A stretch of DNA of 64,000 nucleotides from Castor canadensis (GCF_047511655.1 NC_133397.1:10255501-10319500), one strand, 5' to 3'; counted from the stretch's first letter, positions 23,426 through 34,830 are shown. Notes: generated by a model from the letters alone, not told the origin. Translations and numbers: made by a program.

Positions 23426-23771
23426 ATCTGAGTTCAAGTCCCATGAAGCCTATCTTGCTATAATGATTTTGAGAAAATGACTTACTCTTTTGTTCCTTCA
23501 TTGCTAATGTAAGGACACTTGTAATGTTGTTTATGGTTTGCTTTGTTGTTGAAGACTTGCTTGAATTCCCCAGTACAGCTTCATGAAAAGATTTTGTCAG
23601 TCTGTCTCTTGTGTGTCCTTAGCTCTGGAATAGTGTCTTAAAGACAGAGGTGCTCAGTAAAGCACATAGGGCTGGTCATGTGAATGAATGAAGGGTCTTT
23701 TGGCTACAATGACAGGGTGACTGTACCTTCCATCGCCTTTGGGCGCTCACATCTTCCTCTCTTCCTTGCAG

Positions 23772-24240
23772 GACTCGGGTCAAGCTGGAGAGCCTGGAAG
23801 ATGCTTACATCCTCCGGGGAGACGATGACTCTCTCTCTGACAAGCATGGCTGCCCGGCATACGTCAGCCCAGAAATCTTGAACACCAATGGCAGCTACTC
23901 GGGCAAGGCAGCGGACGTGTGGAGCCTGGGAGTGATGCTGTACACCATGTTGGTGGGGCGCTACCCTTTCCATGACATTGAGCCGAGTTCCCTGTTCAGC
24001 AAGATCCGTCGTGGCCAGTTCAACATTCCAGAGACTCTGTCGCCCAAGGCCAAGTGCCTCATCAGAAGCATTCTCCGACGGGAGCCCTCGGAGAGGCTGA
24101 CCTCGCAGGAGATTCTGGACCATCCTTGGTTTTCTACAGATTTTAGCGTCTCCAATTCGGGATATGGTGCTAAGGAAGTATCTGACCAGCTGGTGCCAGA
24201 TGTCAACATGGAAGAGAACTTGGACCCTTTCTTTAACTGA
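23772..24240 (+). CDS. TRIB2: TRIB2 coding exon 3: pseudokinase C-lobe and C-terminal MEK1/COP1-binding tail
   Basis: Completes Arg188 and encodes residues to 343, ending [11 protein letters not shown]. The metal-binding DFG of kinases is replaced by SLE (195-197), the hallmark of Tribbles proteins. The activation-segment SPE (220-222, YVSPEIL) and DVWSLGV (236-242) are kept for the fold. The tail has the MEK1-binding ILDHPWF (302-308) and the COP1-binding DQLVPD (326-331), both intact. In the family, COP1 docking drives ubiquitination and loss of C/EBP-alpha and other clients. The total length, 343 residues, equals the human protein as I remember it. Asn227 and Gly318 replace Ser and Ala there. 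The acceptor is CCTTGCAG/GACTCGG. Confidence 0.97.
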
Positions 24241-24841
24241 GCTCGTGGCCCACAGAGACTTAGCAGGTACCAGGAGCGAGAGAGGGCCCCAGAAAGGAGT
24301 TCTTCCAGGACACATATAGCCTGGCCGGGCAGCAAGACAGACACTTGCACTCACACGTTTCTTGGTTCAGAGGAGGAAAACCTTCAAGGAGCTAACTAAA
24401 CCTGTAGCATGGGGAGGGGCAAGAGATGTGGGATAGGGGTTGGGGTCAGATGGTGGGTGGGAGCTCCCCCCCAGCTTCTCTTCCCAGGTGCAGCCTGGGA
24501 GACCCCTTCCCCTGTTGCTAGTTGGGCCGCTTCCACCTACCCCACTTTTCATTTTGTTAGATAGTTGCAGATCTTGATAGAATCAAACTCTCTGCCTCAA
24601 ACACACATCTTGGCATTGCACTGTTAGCATTTAACTTCTTGTTATGATTTGGGGAAGGAACAATTGGCTGAAGACTTTTTTTTTTTTTTTTTAAAACAAG
24701 CCAACCACCTATGTGATGATAATGGAATTCATTTAAATAATTTGGTGCGCACAGACTGACCTGAAACCTGGGTGCTAAACTAAAAGATAGCAAAAGTCCA
24801 GTTGGTGTCTCTTAATCACTCTCTTCAACTCATTTCTTCTA

Positions 24842-24847
24842 AATAAA
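24842..24847 (+). terminator. TRIB2: candidate proximal polyadenylation signal
   Basis: AATAAA sits about 600 bases after the stop codon, followed by AT-rich sequence with only modest GT content. Use would give a much shorter 3' UTR lacking the later AU-rich elements. Confidence 0.4.
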
Positions 24848-26060
24848 CTATTTAATATCCTGGCTAATGCTTTGCTCCCTGAAGGGGAAAACTCTTCCTT
24901 AACTGGCTCTTGTGCTTCACATCTGTTGGTTTGTGGCAGGAAGGTATTAGTCAAACTTCAGATGCATTAGCACTATGGTAGTCGAAAGGGGAAGAAGAAA
25001 GGGAAAGAGAAATCCAACTTCTTTTTGTTCTTTTGAACGATGAGGCATTCCTCTTTGTACAGATGGTAGCGGCGCCAAAGTGGGCAGGAAGCTTCTGGAG
25101 TCTGATGCTTTTGCAACACTCTGATCTCAACTAAACATTTTGTCTTTGTTTTATGGGAAACTAGTGCAACCAAGCAGGTTGTCTCACATGTATAAAATAC
25201 AGGGCAGCTAGTTAGTTTTCTTTATGAAGAATGAGGTTTTGGCTTGGAAGGCCCTCTGGTTTGATAATAAGCTGAAAGCTAAGATGATATAAATACAAAC
25301 AGCTCTCTATCCCAATACGCACCTTTGTGTTTTCAAGAACTCTTCTATTTATTAAGGAAAATGTCACATTGTGATGTATTAAGCCAGTACTTCAATTACG
25401 GGTCGACTTGGGATGACATGTTACATGCTGTAGTTAACATTTATAATTTTTTTTCTTGTTTGAGTATTTCTGTCCCTGAAATAACTTTTATTTGGCTTTT
25501 CTAGATAGCTTTATTTGATTTCGAGTGGCAAAATGTTTTTTATTACGGCTTTTCTATTGCTGTATGATACAGAACTCTTTTGGCATAAATACTTGTGTTT
25601 CCAGTACCTCAGTTGTTGGAATTTTACTGCCTGTATATGTTTTGTGAAATGGTCCTGTTTTTTGGGTAGGTAACACGTGGACTCTAGTATGTAAATGTGA
25701 CTTGAATCTGTGCTTCATTATAGTACGTGGCATGTGTGTGCAGACTCTTGGATGCTTCATACCTGCTCAGCAGGAATCCCTGTCCCCAGGAGGGCGGCTT
25801 CCCCATTCATAATCAGGAGACAAGGCGACCATGGATTTGCCCTTGATTCTATTTTAATAATGGAAGATTCAGACAGAGGAGAGAGGGGTTTTACACTCTG
25901 AAGATGGTGCTGTGGTGAGAAGGACTTTTTTCCTTCCCTCTCCCTATTTTTTAAGTACCTGGTAGGAGGAAAGATTGGTGACGTGCATGGAGGGGAATCT
26001 GTGGCCTCTGGTGCTTTGTCCTGTATTTGGTTTAATGTTTTTGTCCTAATCTCTTCAATC

Positions 26061-26066
26061 AATAAA
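26061..26066 (+). terminator. TRIB2: distal polyadenylation signal of TRIB2
   Basis: AATAAA in the context CAATCAATAAAATTGTGCG, with a GT-containing stretch just after it. Its position gives a 3' UTR of about 1.8 kb, in line with the long TRIB2 mRNA. A transition to repeat-rich intergenic DNA follows within 120 bases. Confidence 0.8.
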
Positions 26067-26177
26067 ATTGTGCGTATTTAACTAAAATCCGAGGTCTGGG
26101 AAATGATTTTCTGCTAACTGGTTTGTGGCCACCAAACATTAACCAGGAAGTTACACATGTCCTTAGGTATATAGGTG

Positions 26178-26745
26178 AACCATGATCACTATTTTTTTAT
26201 TAGCACACAATAGTTGAACATCAGGATACATTGTGACATTTATATATGTGCTTACAATATAGCTTAATTAGATTCACCCCCTCCATTGTTCTCCCTCATC
26301 CCTTTCTCAGCATAATGACGACAGGTTTCATTGTTCTGTTTTTATACATGGATACAAAATACATCCACCGTCATATTTGCCCTCTTCACCTTTCCCTTAT
26401 GGCCCTCCCTCCTAGAAAAGACCTGTCTTACCTTGCTGTCCTTCAGTTTTTTAAGTGTATATTGATGGCTCAAGGGTGGGTTGTTTGCCTTGGCAGCTCA
26501 GACATGTTTATATTGTGCTTTCATCAAACTAACCCCCCTATTTCTTACGGTTTTTCTGTCACCCTGCGCCCCTGTTATTCAACAGCTTATAGTGCATTGC
26601 AGTATATATCTTCATACACAGCTGCAAATTATTTCATCTGAAAAATATTTCAATATTTCTAATAGTTCTAACATTCTCTTTCCTTCCCCTGCTTCCCTAT
26701 AATCCCCTCAGATAGACTCACTAATACAACATGGCACTATTTATA
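26178..26745 (-). mobile_element. LINE-1 3'-UTR fragment, antisense
   Basis: The + strand reads TTTTTTTATTAGCACACAAT, 'atacattgtgacatttatatatgtg' and CACCCCCTCCATTGTTCTCC, the complement of a rodent-type L1 3' UTR with its A-tail at the left. It has no coding portion, so it is a 5'-truncated insertion. It lies directly downstream of the TRIB2 poly-A site. Confidence 0.65.
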
Positions 26746-28597
26746 AAAGCTACCTTTCGTACTATTTGGGTGTGTGCTGGCCAATCTAGCTATAACAGCT
26801 TACTGAATTAACCTGTCGGGACAGCCTGAAGAGGAATGGATTACATTCCAGCTATACATTCGGAAATAAGCCCAGGAAAGTGGTGCGTTGTCCAGGGTCA
26901 AACATAAAATGTCCTGCAGATGATACAGCCAGGACTGCACCCCATGTCTGTTTCATCCCAAGCTTACTCACACTTCCTGTGATGTCAAAGCGCCTCAGTT
27001 CTCTGAAAGAGGGTAATAACAGCTCTGGAGCAATTGGGTTTGCCCTAGGAAGACACAAACAATCTGGCCTTTCACAGGATTACCTGGGAATAGCAGCATT
27101 TGCTAAAACTGGGTAGGAAATGTTCAAAGACACCCAGCTTCCATCAACTGATGCCTATGTGAGCCTTCTCTCTCTGAGGCTAGATTGGAAGAGCTAGATG
27201 GGCTCTGCTGGCAATCACAGCCCTTGTGCACATGGCTTAACAAGCAGTGTTAGCCCAGAGAGGCTCAGTTCCATCCTGAAACACTGAGTAAGCACCTTGG
27301 TGCATCAGGGAGCCAAACAGATGCAGTGAATGGAAGTGAGTGGGGAGGGAAACACAGGGTCCATGGAAGCCCACCTTCCATGATGAGCACCCCACTCATC
27401 TTTTAAGAAGTGTCCTGGAAGGAGTGATAATGGAAAGAAAAGGATTTAGGTAATGAGGTAAGGGAGACAGCAGTAGTGCTGCACGCAGAGGGAACCTGAG
27501 CCCAAGTTACCATCCTTAATGCCAACCTGTGGATGGAGCTCACCAAAGTCCTTGCAGACTGGGTTTGTGGTAAACAAGAGGACACGGCTGAAGCAGACTT
27601 TTTTAGCCAATGGAAAAATTTTTCTAAGTTAGCACAGTGCTTATTATTGACAGACATTATCTCTGTGTCACCAGCACCTGGCCAGGAACTGGCACAAGAC
27701 CCAGTGCCTAGCACCTGGAAGGTCTTTGTAAGTAAGTGTTCACGAACATGTCATTTGTGTCATGGGGAAGATGCTGCTAAATTTCTTTCCATCCCCAGGT
27801 TTCTAAGATGCATATCGTTAGAAAACACCCATTGAAGTATCAAAGCCTACAAGTGACATTTGTTAGGCCACATAGAGGCTGACCCAATTTCTTTGCTCTC
27901 TCCCTGCCTATTATTAAGCAGAGATGGGCCTGTTGCCTAATGACTGCCTGATTTAATTGTGTTGTCAAGTGTTCCCATGTGTGGTTACTGGGGGTGGTTC
28001 ATTAACATACATGTTCCAAGCTTCTATCTAATGAGCTTCTTCTACCTGAATGGGAACCCAGACTCAGCAACCCCTTCCCTGCATTCCCTCCCCAAGTCTG
28101 AAGACTTCTGCCAATAGACAGCTTTGATACTCAAATGCTGTGGGGAATAGACAATTCCCTCTGCTCCCAGTCTGGACCTGGGACAGGGCAAAGGTTCCTG
28201 GGCTGTGGGGATCAAGGGCAGAAGCATGGGGAAGAAACAGGCCTGAACTCTGAATCTCTACTCTCATATTAGCTGTGACCTGGCAAATCACTTAACTTTT
28301 ATTAGGACCGAGGGTGTTGTGAAGGTTGACTGAGTTGTCAAGGGCTTAGTGCTGGGCCAGGCTGGAATAGGAACCATTACTATTATCAATCAAGAGGATA
28401 ACAGGGCAGAGCTCTTTTGACTGGGGAGCGGTGCTGGAATTGTGAATATATTAGGAGCCATCAGGGAGAGATGAGAAGGACCCACTGAGACCTCCCCTGC
28501 TATAAGCAAAATACCCCTCTTGAATCAATTTTAGACATGTATTTGTAATGCAGGCTTCTAGGAAGGAAAGGAAAAGGCTCTGTTTCTGTATATGCAC
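26746..28597. other. intergenic, no gene seen
   Basis: Largely unassigned unique-looking sequence. A MIR/L2-like scrap may lie at about 28235-28400. Frames are short, on both strands, and unlike known proteins. Confidence 0.6.
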
Positions 28598-28971
28598 TGT
28601 GATCTGAATGTTTGTGTCCCTCTGAAATTCACATGTTAGAACTGAATGCATAATGTGATAGTATTAAGAAGTGAGGCCTTTAGGGAAGTAGCTGAGTTAC
28701 AAGAGTTCCACCCTCATGAATCTCATGAATGAGATTAGTGTCCTTATAAAAAAGGTTCAGGGAGCTGCCTTGTCCTTTATCCACCAAAGTGTATCAAGCT
28801 GCTGTCTTGAAGCAGAAAGTGATGCACACTATCCCCCAACACACATGCACTGAATCCGTTACTGCCTTCGTATTGGACTTCCCTGTGTCTGGACTTGTGA
28901 GAAATAAATTTTTACTATTTATAAAGTGCATTCTAGTATACTTTGCTACAGCAGCCAAACAGAGCAAGGCA
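28598..28971 (+). mobile_element. ERVL-MaLR type solo LTR
   Basis: Follows the MLT1/MST order: TGTGATCTGAATGTTTGTGT, 'aattcacatgttagaa', 'aagtgaggcctttaggg', CATGAATGAGATTAGTGTCC, 'ttataaaaaagg', 'cttgtgagaaataaa' and a 'gctacagcagcc' end. No internal retroviral sequence adjoins it. Confidence 0.8.
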
Positions 28972-30030
28972 ATATGTGTGAAAATCATTGATCAAGTCCA
29001 ATTCTAACATTTTTTGAGAAAGCAATTAAGATCCAGAGAGGGAAAAGCGCAGTCAGGACCAGAGTCACCCAAAGAACAAGTGAAGAAGTGTGGACTATAA
29101 GGTCAAGGTGTGTAGGGACTTTTGACTAGACTGCCCTCCATGAACTCCAGGGCTTGCTATCAACTCAATTTTCATCATAATCCAAAGTCCTCTCCACCAT
29201 GGGCTTCTTCCCTGACCCAGTCCATCCTCTTGGGTGACAAGCTTTGTGACCAATTTCTAATGGGTGTCAGATAATAGTCTGCAATAATTAAGAGCCATGG
29301 TTATGCACAAATGCCTTAAAGTGTTCTTACTCATCATCTGTGGCTTTTAGATCCTTCCATGTGCACGAGTCAGAGAATTGCCCAGAATTCCAACAGCAAA
29401 GAAGGATCAGGAAATCCAGCTTTCAACCTGAATCCCACACTGTGCCCACGAATGGCCTTTCTTGGGCCAATGTCATCTCTGTACATACCAGGTGGGGTAT
29501 GCCTGCTTTCACTGCAGGAAACCAACCCCTGAAACAAAGAGGCAGCTTAGGAGATGGAGAGAAGAACAAAATAGTAATCAAAATCTATTTTACGCAAGCA
29601 CCAGCCTTTTAAAGCAGGGAACAAGTTTTACAAATGAGTAAGGTGAGATTAAATGAATTGAAGGAGGCCATACTGCTAATAAATGGCAAACCCTCTATTT
29701 GACCCCAGGGATCCCAGTCCTCAAAGCCATTCTGCACTGATCCTTCTCAACACAGACAAAAATGCTAAAACATGGGAGTACTGCCAGATCCTTCTCTTCC
29801 CTCTCACACCCATTCTGAGAATGTTTTCAGTAGCTTGCTGACTCAAGGGGATAGATAGACAGAACTGAAAAGATCCTTGAGGCGAAAAGGATTTTTACCT
29901 TTCTGTGAACTTGATTGCAATTTAACCAGATATGGGAAGAAGCCTTGGAACACCTGAATCTTCTTCCCTCCCCAAAGAGAAACACGTCTTCACCCAGACT
30001 GCTAAGGTTTCTGAAGTTGAGCATTACACT

Positions 30031-30345
30031 GATCTGCTTGGGCTGGTGTAACAAAATGTCATAGCTTGGGTAGCTTAAACAGCAGCATTTATTCTCACAG
30101 TTTTGGAGCATGGGAAGTCCAGCATCAGGGTGGCTGGCAGATTTAATGACTGATGACAATCGGTGTCTGGTTTACATACAGCTGTGTTCTTGCTGTATCC
30201 TCACACAAAGGGAAGAGAAAGAGAGAGGAAACAAACTCTCTCCTGTCTCTTCTTATAAGGACACTAATCCAATTCATGAGAGCTCCACCTTCTCGACCTT
30301 TGCACCCCAAATGTTACACTTTCTACATGTGAATTCCCAGGAAAA
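30031..30345 (-). mobile_element. ERVL-MaLR type LTR fragment, antisense
   Basis: The + strand reads 'ggctggtgtaacaaaatgtc', 'atttattctcacagttttgg', TCTTATAAGGACACTAATCC and 'aattcatgagagctccacc', the complement of an MST/MLT1 LTR. Confidence 0.75.
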
Positions 30346-30349
30346 TACA

Positions 30350-30660
30350 AGCAAGAATCTAGATGGAACAGAATGACAGGGTTTAGAATTAGATGACTGC
30401 TATCCTTAGAAGAAGAGAGGAAGACATAGACGCACACGAGGAAGACCGATGAAAGCAGAGATGGGAGTGATGCGTCACAAGCCAAGGAACACCCAGGGCT
30501 ACTGAAGAAAGCTGGAATATGTGAAGAAGGATACTCCCTGAGAGGCTTTGAAGGGGGCACCACCCCACTAATACTCTGATTTCAATTTCTAGCTTCTCAA
30601 ACTGTGAGTAGATACATTTCTGCTCTCTTAAGCTACTCAGTTTGTGGTATGCTAAGAAGT
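30350..30660 (+). mobile_element. MLT1-type LTR fragment, sense
   Basis: 'tccttagaagaagagaggaa', 'gatgggagtgatgcgtcaca', AGCCAAGGAACACCCAGGGC, 'ctcaaactgtgagtag' and 'ctcagtttgtggtat' follow the 3' half of an MLT1 LTR. It abuts the antisense LTR at 30031-30345, giving a head-on pair. Confidence 0.75.
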
Positions 30661-31349
30661 AATAAGCTTGGGATTCTCCTATGATTCTAGAATGTTGCTG
30701 GACCCTAGAGCTACAAAAAAAAATGAAGTATGGTCTCTCAAAAGTTGCATTTTATACTTGCTGGAGTATTCAGTAATATAGCCTTTGCTGGTCTAGAACT
30801 CCTGTGAGATGATGGGCAGTAGGAAGGGTACTCTGAATGGCAGGCTGCTGCCATTGCCTGGGTATCAGCCCAGGTAAGCCATGAGTTTTCAGTTGGATGT
30901 TATCTACAGGAAGTGATGCTGACAGTCAAAAATGGAGACCCTATGTGGATATGCAGCCAAGAGTAGATACCAAGTACATGTCATCTGTAAGAGTGTGGAG
31001 AGCACTAGTTAGCCCATTTGTAATTATGCAAGTTCTTTTCCTCATGATCCCACCCCTTGTTTTGGGCACAAAACACTTCCGTTTATTTTTCTCCCAAGAC
31101 TACGTGTGGCTGTACCCTTAATTATTCTTTACTAAACATTCACAAGCATTTCTTCACGCTATAATGTTCATAGAGTAGCAATTCCATTTTATAGGCACTC
31201 AGGAGGGCTGTGTGCACACTTGAACTTCAGTTATTGCAACCTGCTGCATTCTTCCATCTTCAACTGAGTTCTTGGCATACCTTACTTTTGTAGCTGTAAC
31301 ATTGTGAAGCATTCCACAGTTGTTCAGTTTTTTCTTTCTCCTTTTCTCT

Positions 31350-32570
31350 TTTTAATACAGATTTATTGAGGTACCTTTGACATACAATAAACTGCATATA
31401 CTGAAAGTATATCATTAGATAAGCTTGGTACATATATACACTTAAGACACTATTGAAATTTGTGTTTGCTCTTGTCTTCTGCAGTTTTACTAAACTTTTT
31501 TGTTCCAGTACCTTAAAGGATTCCATATGGTTTTCTACACTGGCGATCATGTTGCCTATTAAGGGCAGTTTTGCTGCTTGTCAAACAGGATGTCTTGAAT
31601 TTCTTTTTCTTGCATGTTGCAGTGGTTTGAACCTCCACAATGTGGAATAGATAAAATGCAAACAAATGCCATTTACTTAGATGCTAAATTTTTTGTTTCT
31701 TATTCTATTAGTAACTCAGAAATAAACTATTAAAACCTCTCATTGTACTTGCTGGCTTTCCTGTTTTACTTTGCAGTTTTTGCTTCATGTATTTTGTAAC
31801 TCTGATGCTTAGGATTAAATTCTCTTAATGAATTCACTCCTTTATAATTATGAATAATTTTCTTAATTGTTACTGGGAGTCTTTGATGTGGAGTTGATAT
31901 TAGTATAGCCACTCACTGTTTTTTGCTTAGTGACATCTTAATATATCTTTTTGTCATCCAATTAGTTTTAATATATATTCATATCTATAGAGGCTTTCTT
32001 GTAGGAAGCTTATATTTTGCTGTTGCTCTTTTTATAGCAAAAACAATAGTAAAGTTTATTAGGAAAGCAATACACTTTCAAAGGTTGAAATGGGTTGTCA
32101 GGAAGGGAGGTTGAAAACGACTGCTCTTGCTTCTTTAGCTAGTCTGGTGATCACTGCCGTTCAACAACACATACTGTGATTACTGATGTGATTGGTCTTG
32201 AATCAACCAACTTGCTATTTATCTTATTTGTCCTATCCTTTTGTGTCCCTTTCTCTCTCTTACTATGTTCTTTTGGATTACTTGAGTATTTTTTGTAATT
32301 CCACTTTGTATACTTAATTGGCTTGTTAGCTATAACTGTTTTGTTGTTTCAGTGTTGTTTTAGGATTTTAGTATTCATCCTTATAAAAATAAAGAGCCCT
32401 ATAATAGTAAACTTCCTCTCATCCATCTTTTATGCTCTTTTTTACATATATTTTATTTTTATGGGTTAAAATCCTCATTATACATTGTGATTGTTTTTAC
32501 AGAAAACCACTATTTTTAATGCATCAAAAATAATATAAACAAATGTCTTTATATTACCTATGTGTTACCA
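31350..32570 (-). mobile_element. degraded ancient LINE-1, antisense (ORF2 end and 3' UTR)
   Basis: On the + strand, 'tttattgaggtacctttgacatacaataaactgcatat' type sequence (L1 3' UTR complement) is followed by pieces complementary to the end of L1 ORF2: TTTTGCTTCATGTATTTTGT near 31777, 'ttagtatagccactcact' near 31900, and 'ttggcttgttagctataac' near 32318. All frames are broken, so no active protein is encoded. The stretch about 32045-32150 may be an unrelated insertion. Confidence 0.65.
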
Positions 32571-32879
32571 TTTTTTATTCCTTTGTGAACCCAAAGAGGT
32601 TGGCAAAAATCGCACCTCCTTACTTGAAGCAAGAGATGAAAATGGTAGAATTTACATTTCATTTTGAAAATAAGGTTGCTGACCTTTAAAACTTTGGTGA
32701 AGTAGCAGGGTGCTGGAAATTCTGAAGGTTTTTATCTCCCACCCTCTAAAATGCAGGCATTTTAACAAGGGCAACAAGGGGAATGGCCTTTGCTCATCCT
32801 CCTTGTTCAACATATTATTAATGTAATGGGATAGAGTATTTTATGGGTTGTCCTAGTTGTTCATATTTCCTTTAGTTTT

Positions 32880-33065
32880 AAGGTACTGGGGCTTGAACTC
32901 AGGGCCTACACCTTAAGCCACTCCACCAGCCCTATTTTTGTGAAGGATATTTTCGAGATAGAGTCTCATGGAACTATTTGCCTGGCTGGCTTCAAACTGC
33001 AATCCTCCTGATCTCTGCCTCTTGAGTAGCTAGGATTACAGGTGTAAGCCACGGTGCCTGGCCAT
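32880..33065 (-). mobile_element. composite SINE: one 7SL-derived unit plus ID-like unit, antisense
   Basis: The + strand reads GGTACTGGGGCTTGAACTCA and 'gagccactccaccagccc'-like text (ID complement). It then reads TTTTCGAGATAGAGTCTC, GATCTCTGCCTCTTGAGTAG and 'aggattacaggtgtaagcca' (7SL complement). This is the two-unit version of the SINE family at 23117. Confidence 0.85.
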
Positions 33066-33089
33066 ATTGCTTAAAAATACATGGTGAAA

Positions 33090-33560
33090 AGAAGTAGTAA
33101 ACACAGTATTGAGAACACTGGTGAATAGTTATTGTTGCCCATACCACATCAATGCAAATTATTTTTGATCTTTCATGATTTGGATAGAGAAGAACACATC
33201 CACAAAAATCAATGACCTCATACCGCGTACCTGAGGACGTTTTAGCCTGCTTTAGCAATGACATCACATTTGCCAGATCATCTTTGATTGAGGAAAATGT
33301 TTGGTTGAGTGATAGCAATCCACAGGCATTCCCCAGGATCCATCTGGTTTCTGCAGGATGAAAACTGCTATATTAAATGGAAACATGAGAAAAATCCTCA
33401 TTCTTTCATCCTTTATATTCTTCTGGGTGACACTAATTACCACCTCTGCCTGAGGATGCAATGTTGTTTTATGTTTGCTTTCTTGATGGGGGTGGATTGA
33501 GTGAGTAGCCAATTTCAGAGCCTTTTATTTGTCCCTCTCCACCATGTTGACATTTACTCC
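33090..33560 (-). pseudogene. eroded endogenous-retroviral reverse-transcriptase fragment
   Basis: On the - strand, one frame (33512 down to about 33330) contains QKPDGSWGMPVD, with KPDGSW at about 33333-33350. That string is characteristic of retroviral and ERV reverse-transcriptase N-termini. The continuation, including GTRYEVIDF (about 33205-33222), appears in another frame, which implies at least one frameshift. The relic is short, frame-broken and non-functional. An antisense MLT1-type LTR lies 5' of it on the same strand (34370-34830), but whether they belong together is unknown. An ERV-L-like origin is a guess. The rest of 33560-34369 is unassigned and may be further internal sequence. 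Confidence 0.5.
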
Positions 33561-34369
33561 ATAGACCAGCAACACAATGAAAGTAACTACAACTAAGTAT
33601 GTCAAATACAATTGTACATTTGGGGAACGGGGAAATGACCGCCAAGTGTGTCTGCAGAGCCTGAGCTTGGTTTTGGCAAAGAATCATCATTACCAGACCC
33701 CCGACGTGAGTATCTTAATAGGGAGCTGTGCTTCTGATGATCGGTGTCCATAAATCTTTTAAATGCCTAGATATTCCTTTTTCATCAAGGATATACAAGT
33801 AAATGGCTATAGTTCCACTTGGAAAAGGTCATACTTGCTGGGATCTTTAGCATCCTTTCTCCTGAGGATCTAGCTACCTTTAATGTGAATGACTTTGATT
33901 CTAGAAACTCAAACAATAAAACTGGGAAATAGTTTATGCCGTGTTTATTGGAGTCCTTTTATTCATCACTTTTACTTTTTTTACTGTCTTATTGACATTA
34001 TGGTAATTACAGTCTCTTGGGTTTGGGCAATAGTTGTCAATACCTTACCTGTACTTCAGGGGCCATCATCTCCATTGCTATCTGTCAGCTAACACCAAAA
34101 CAGTCTCTTGTCCTCTACTATAACTTCCATAGAAGGTTTCTGCTGGTCTTTTCAGTGAGGCCCATCATCGGTACACTCCAGTATCAGGCATATCTATCTT
34201 CACTGCACTCCTGACAGTGCTGGTGTAAGCTTTGAGCCAGTCAGGTAGATCTCTTGGCCTTGCGTAGTATAATGCAGTCCCAAGAGAATTAACCCAGTTT
34301 CTCAAGAAAGGCACTAATCTCTCATAATGACTTAATCACCATTTGAAGGCCACCCTACCTCTTGGGTTT

Positions 34370-34830
34370 GTAATGGTTTTCTATTGTTGCTATAACAAAT
34401 GATCACAAACTTTATGGAGGTTAGAAGTCAAATGCAAATTTCAGTTGCTTAAAAATGAAGAATTTAGCAGGATTACCTTTTCTTGAGACTCTACTGGACA
34501 ACCCATTTTCTTGTCTTTTTCTGCTTTTCGAGGCCAACTGCCTTCATCAATTTGCTCTCACCTATCCAGTGACACCATCTCACTGACCTGGCTTCCATCC
34601 TCTCATCTCTTTCTCTGACTCTTATTTTCTCTCCCTCTTCTATTTTTAAGGACCCTGTGATTACAATAGATCCACCTGAAGAATCCAGGATAATCACCCT
34701 ATTTTTATGTCAGCTGATTAGTTACATTAATTTCATCTGCAACTTTAATTCCTTTAATATTCATAGGTTCTAAAGATTAGACTTGGGTATCTTGGGGGAG
34801 TCACTTTTCTTTCTACTAGCAATCCTACAT
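34370..34830 (-). mobile_element. MLT1-type LTR, antisense
   Basis: The + strand runs 'ttctattgttgctataacaa', 'caaactttatggaggttag', TTTTAAGGACCCTGTGATTA, 'caggataatcaccctatttt' and 'catctgcaactttaattcc', a clear MLT1 complement. Confidence 0.8.

Larger units (their letters stand above)
8320..23771 (+). other. TRIB2: TRIB2 intron 2 (15.5 kb)
   Basis: Begins GTAAGTGAGG and ends CTTCCTTGCAG. It is strikingly poor in recognisable young transposons: I see only old MIR/L2-like scraps and one composite SINE at 23117-23425. No additional exon is supported; the open frames inside it are short and unlike known proteins. An intron of this kind could carry regulatory elements, but none can be named from sequence alone. 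Confidence 0.9.
24241..26085 (+). other. TRIB2: TRIB2 3' untranslated region (end approximate)
   Basis: Runs from the stop codon to about 20 bases after the AATAAA at 26061. It contains a 17-T run (24676-24692), AU-rich stretches including TATTTATTA near 25346, and a proximal AATAAA at 24842. A TACCTCA at 25605-25611 matches a let-7 seed site of the 7mer-A1 type. AU-rich elements and microRNA sites would fit the short-lived, tightly controlled TRIB2 mRNA, but their use here is inference. Confidence 0.85.

Noticed and set aside
23704..24354. 216- and 129-residue - strand frames over exon 3
   Set aside because: They are antisense shadows of the TRIB2 coding exon.
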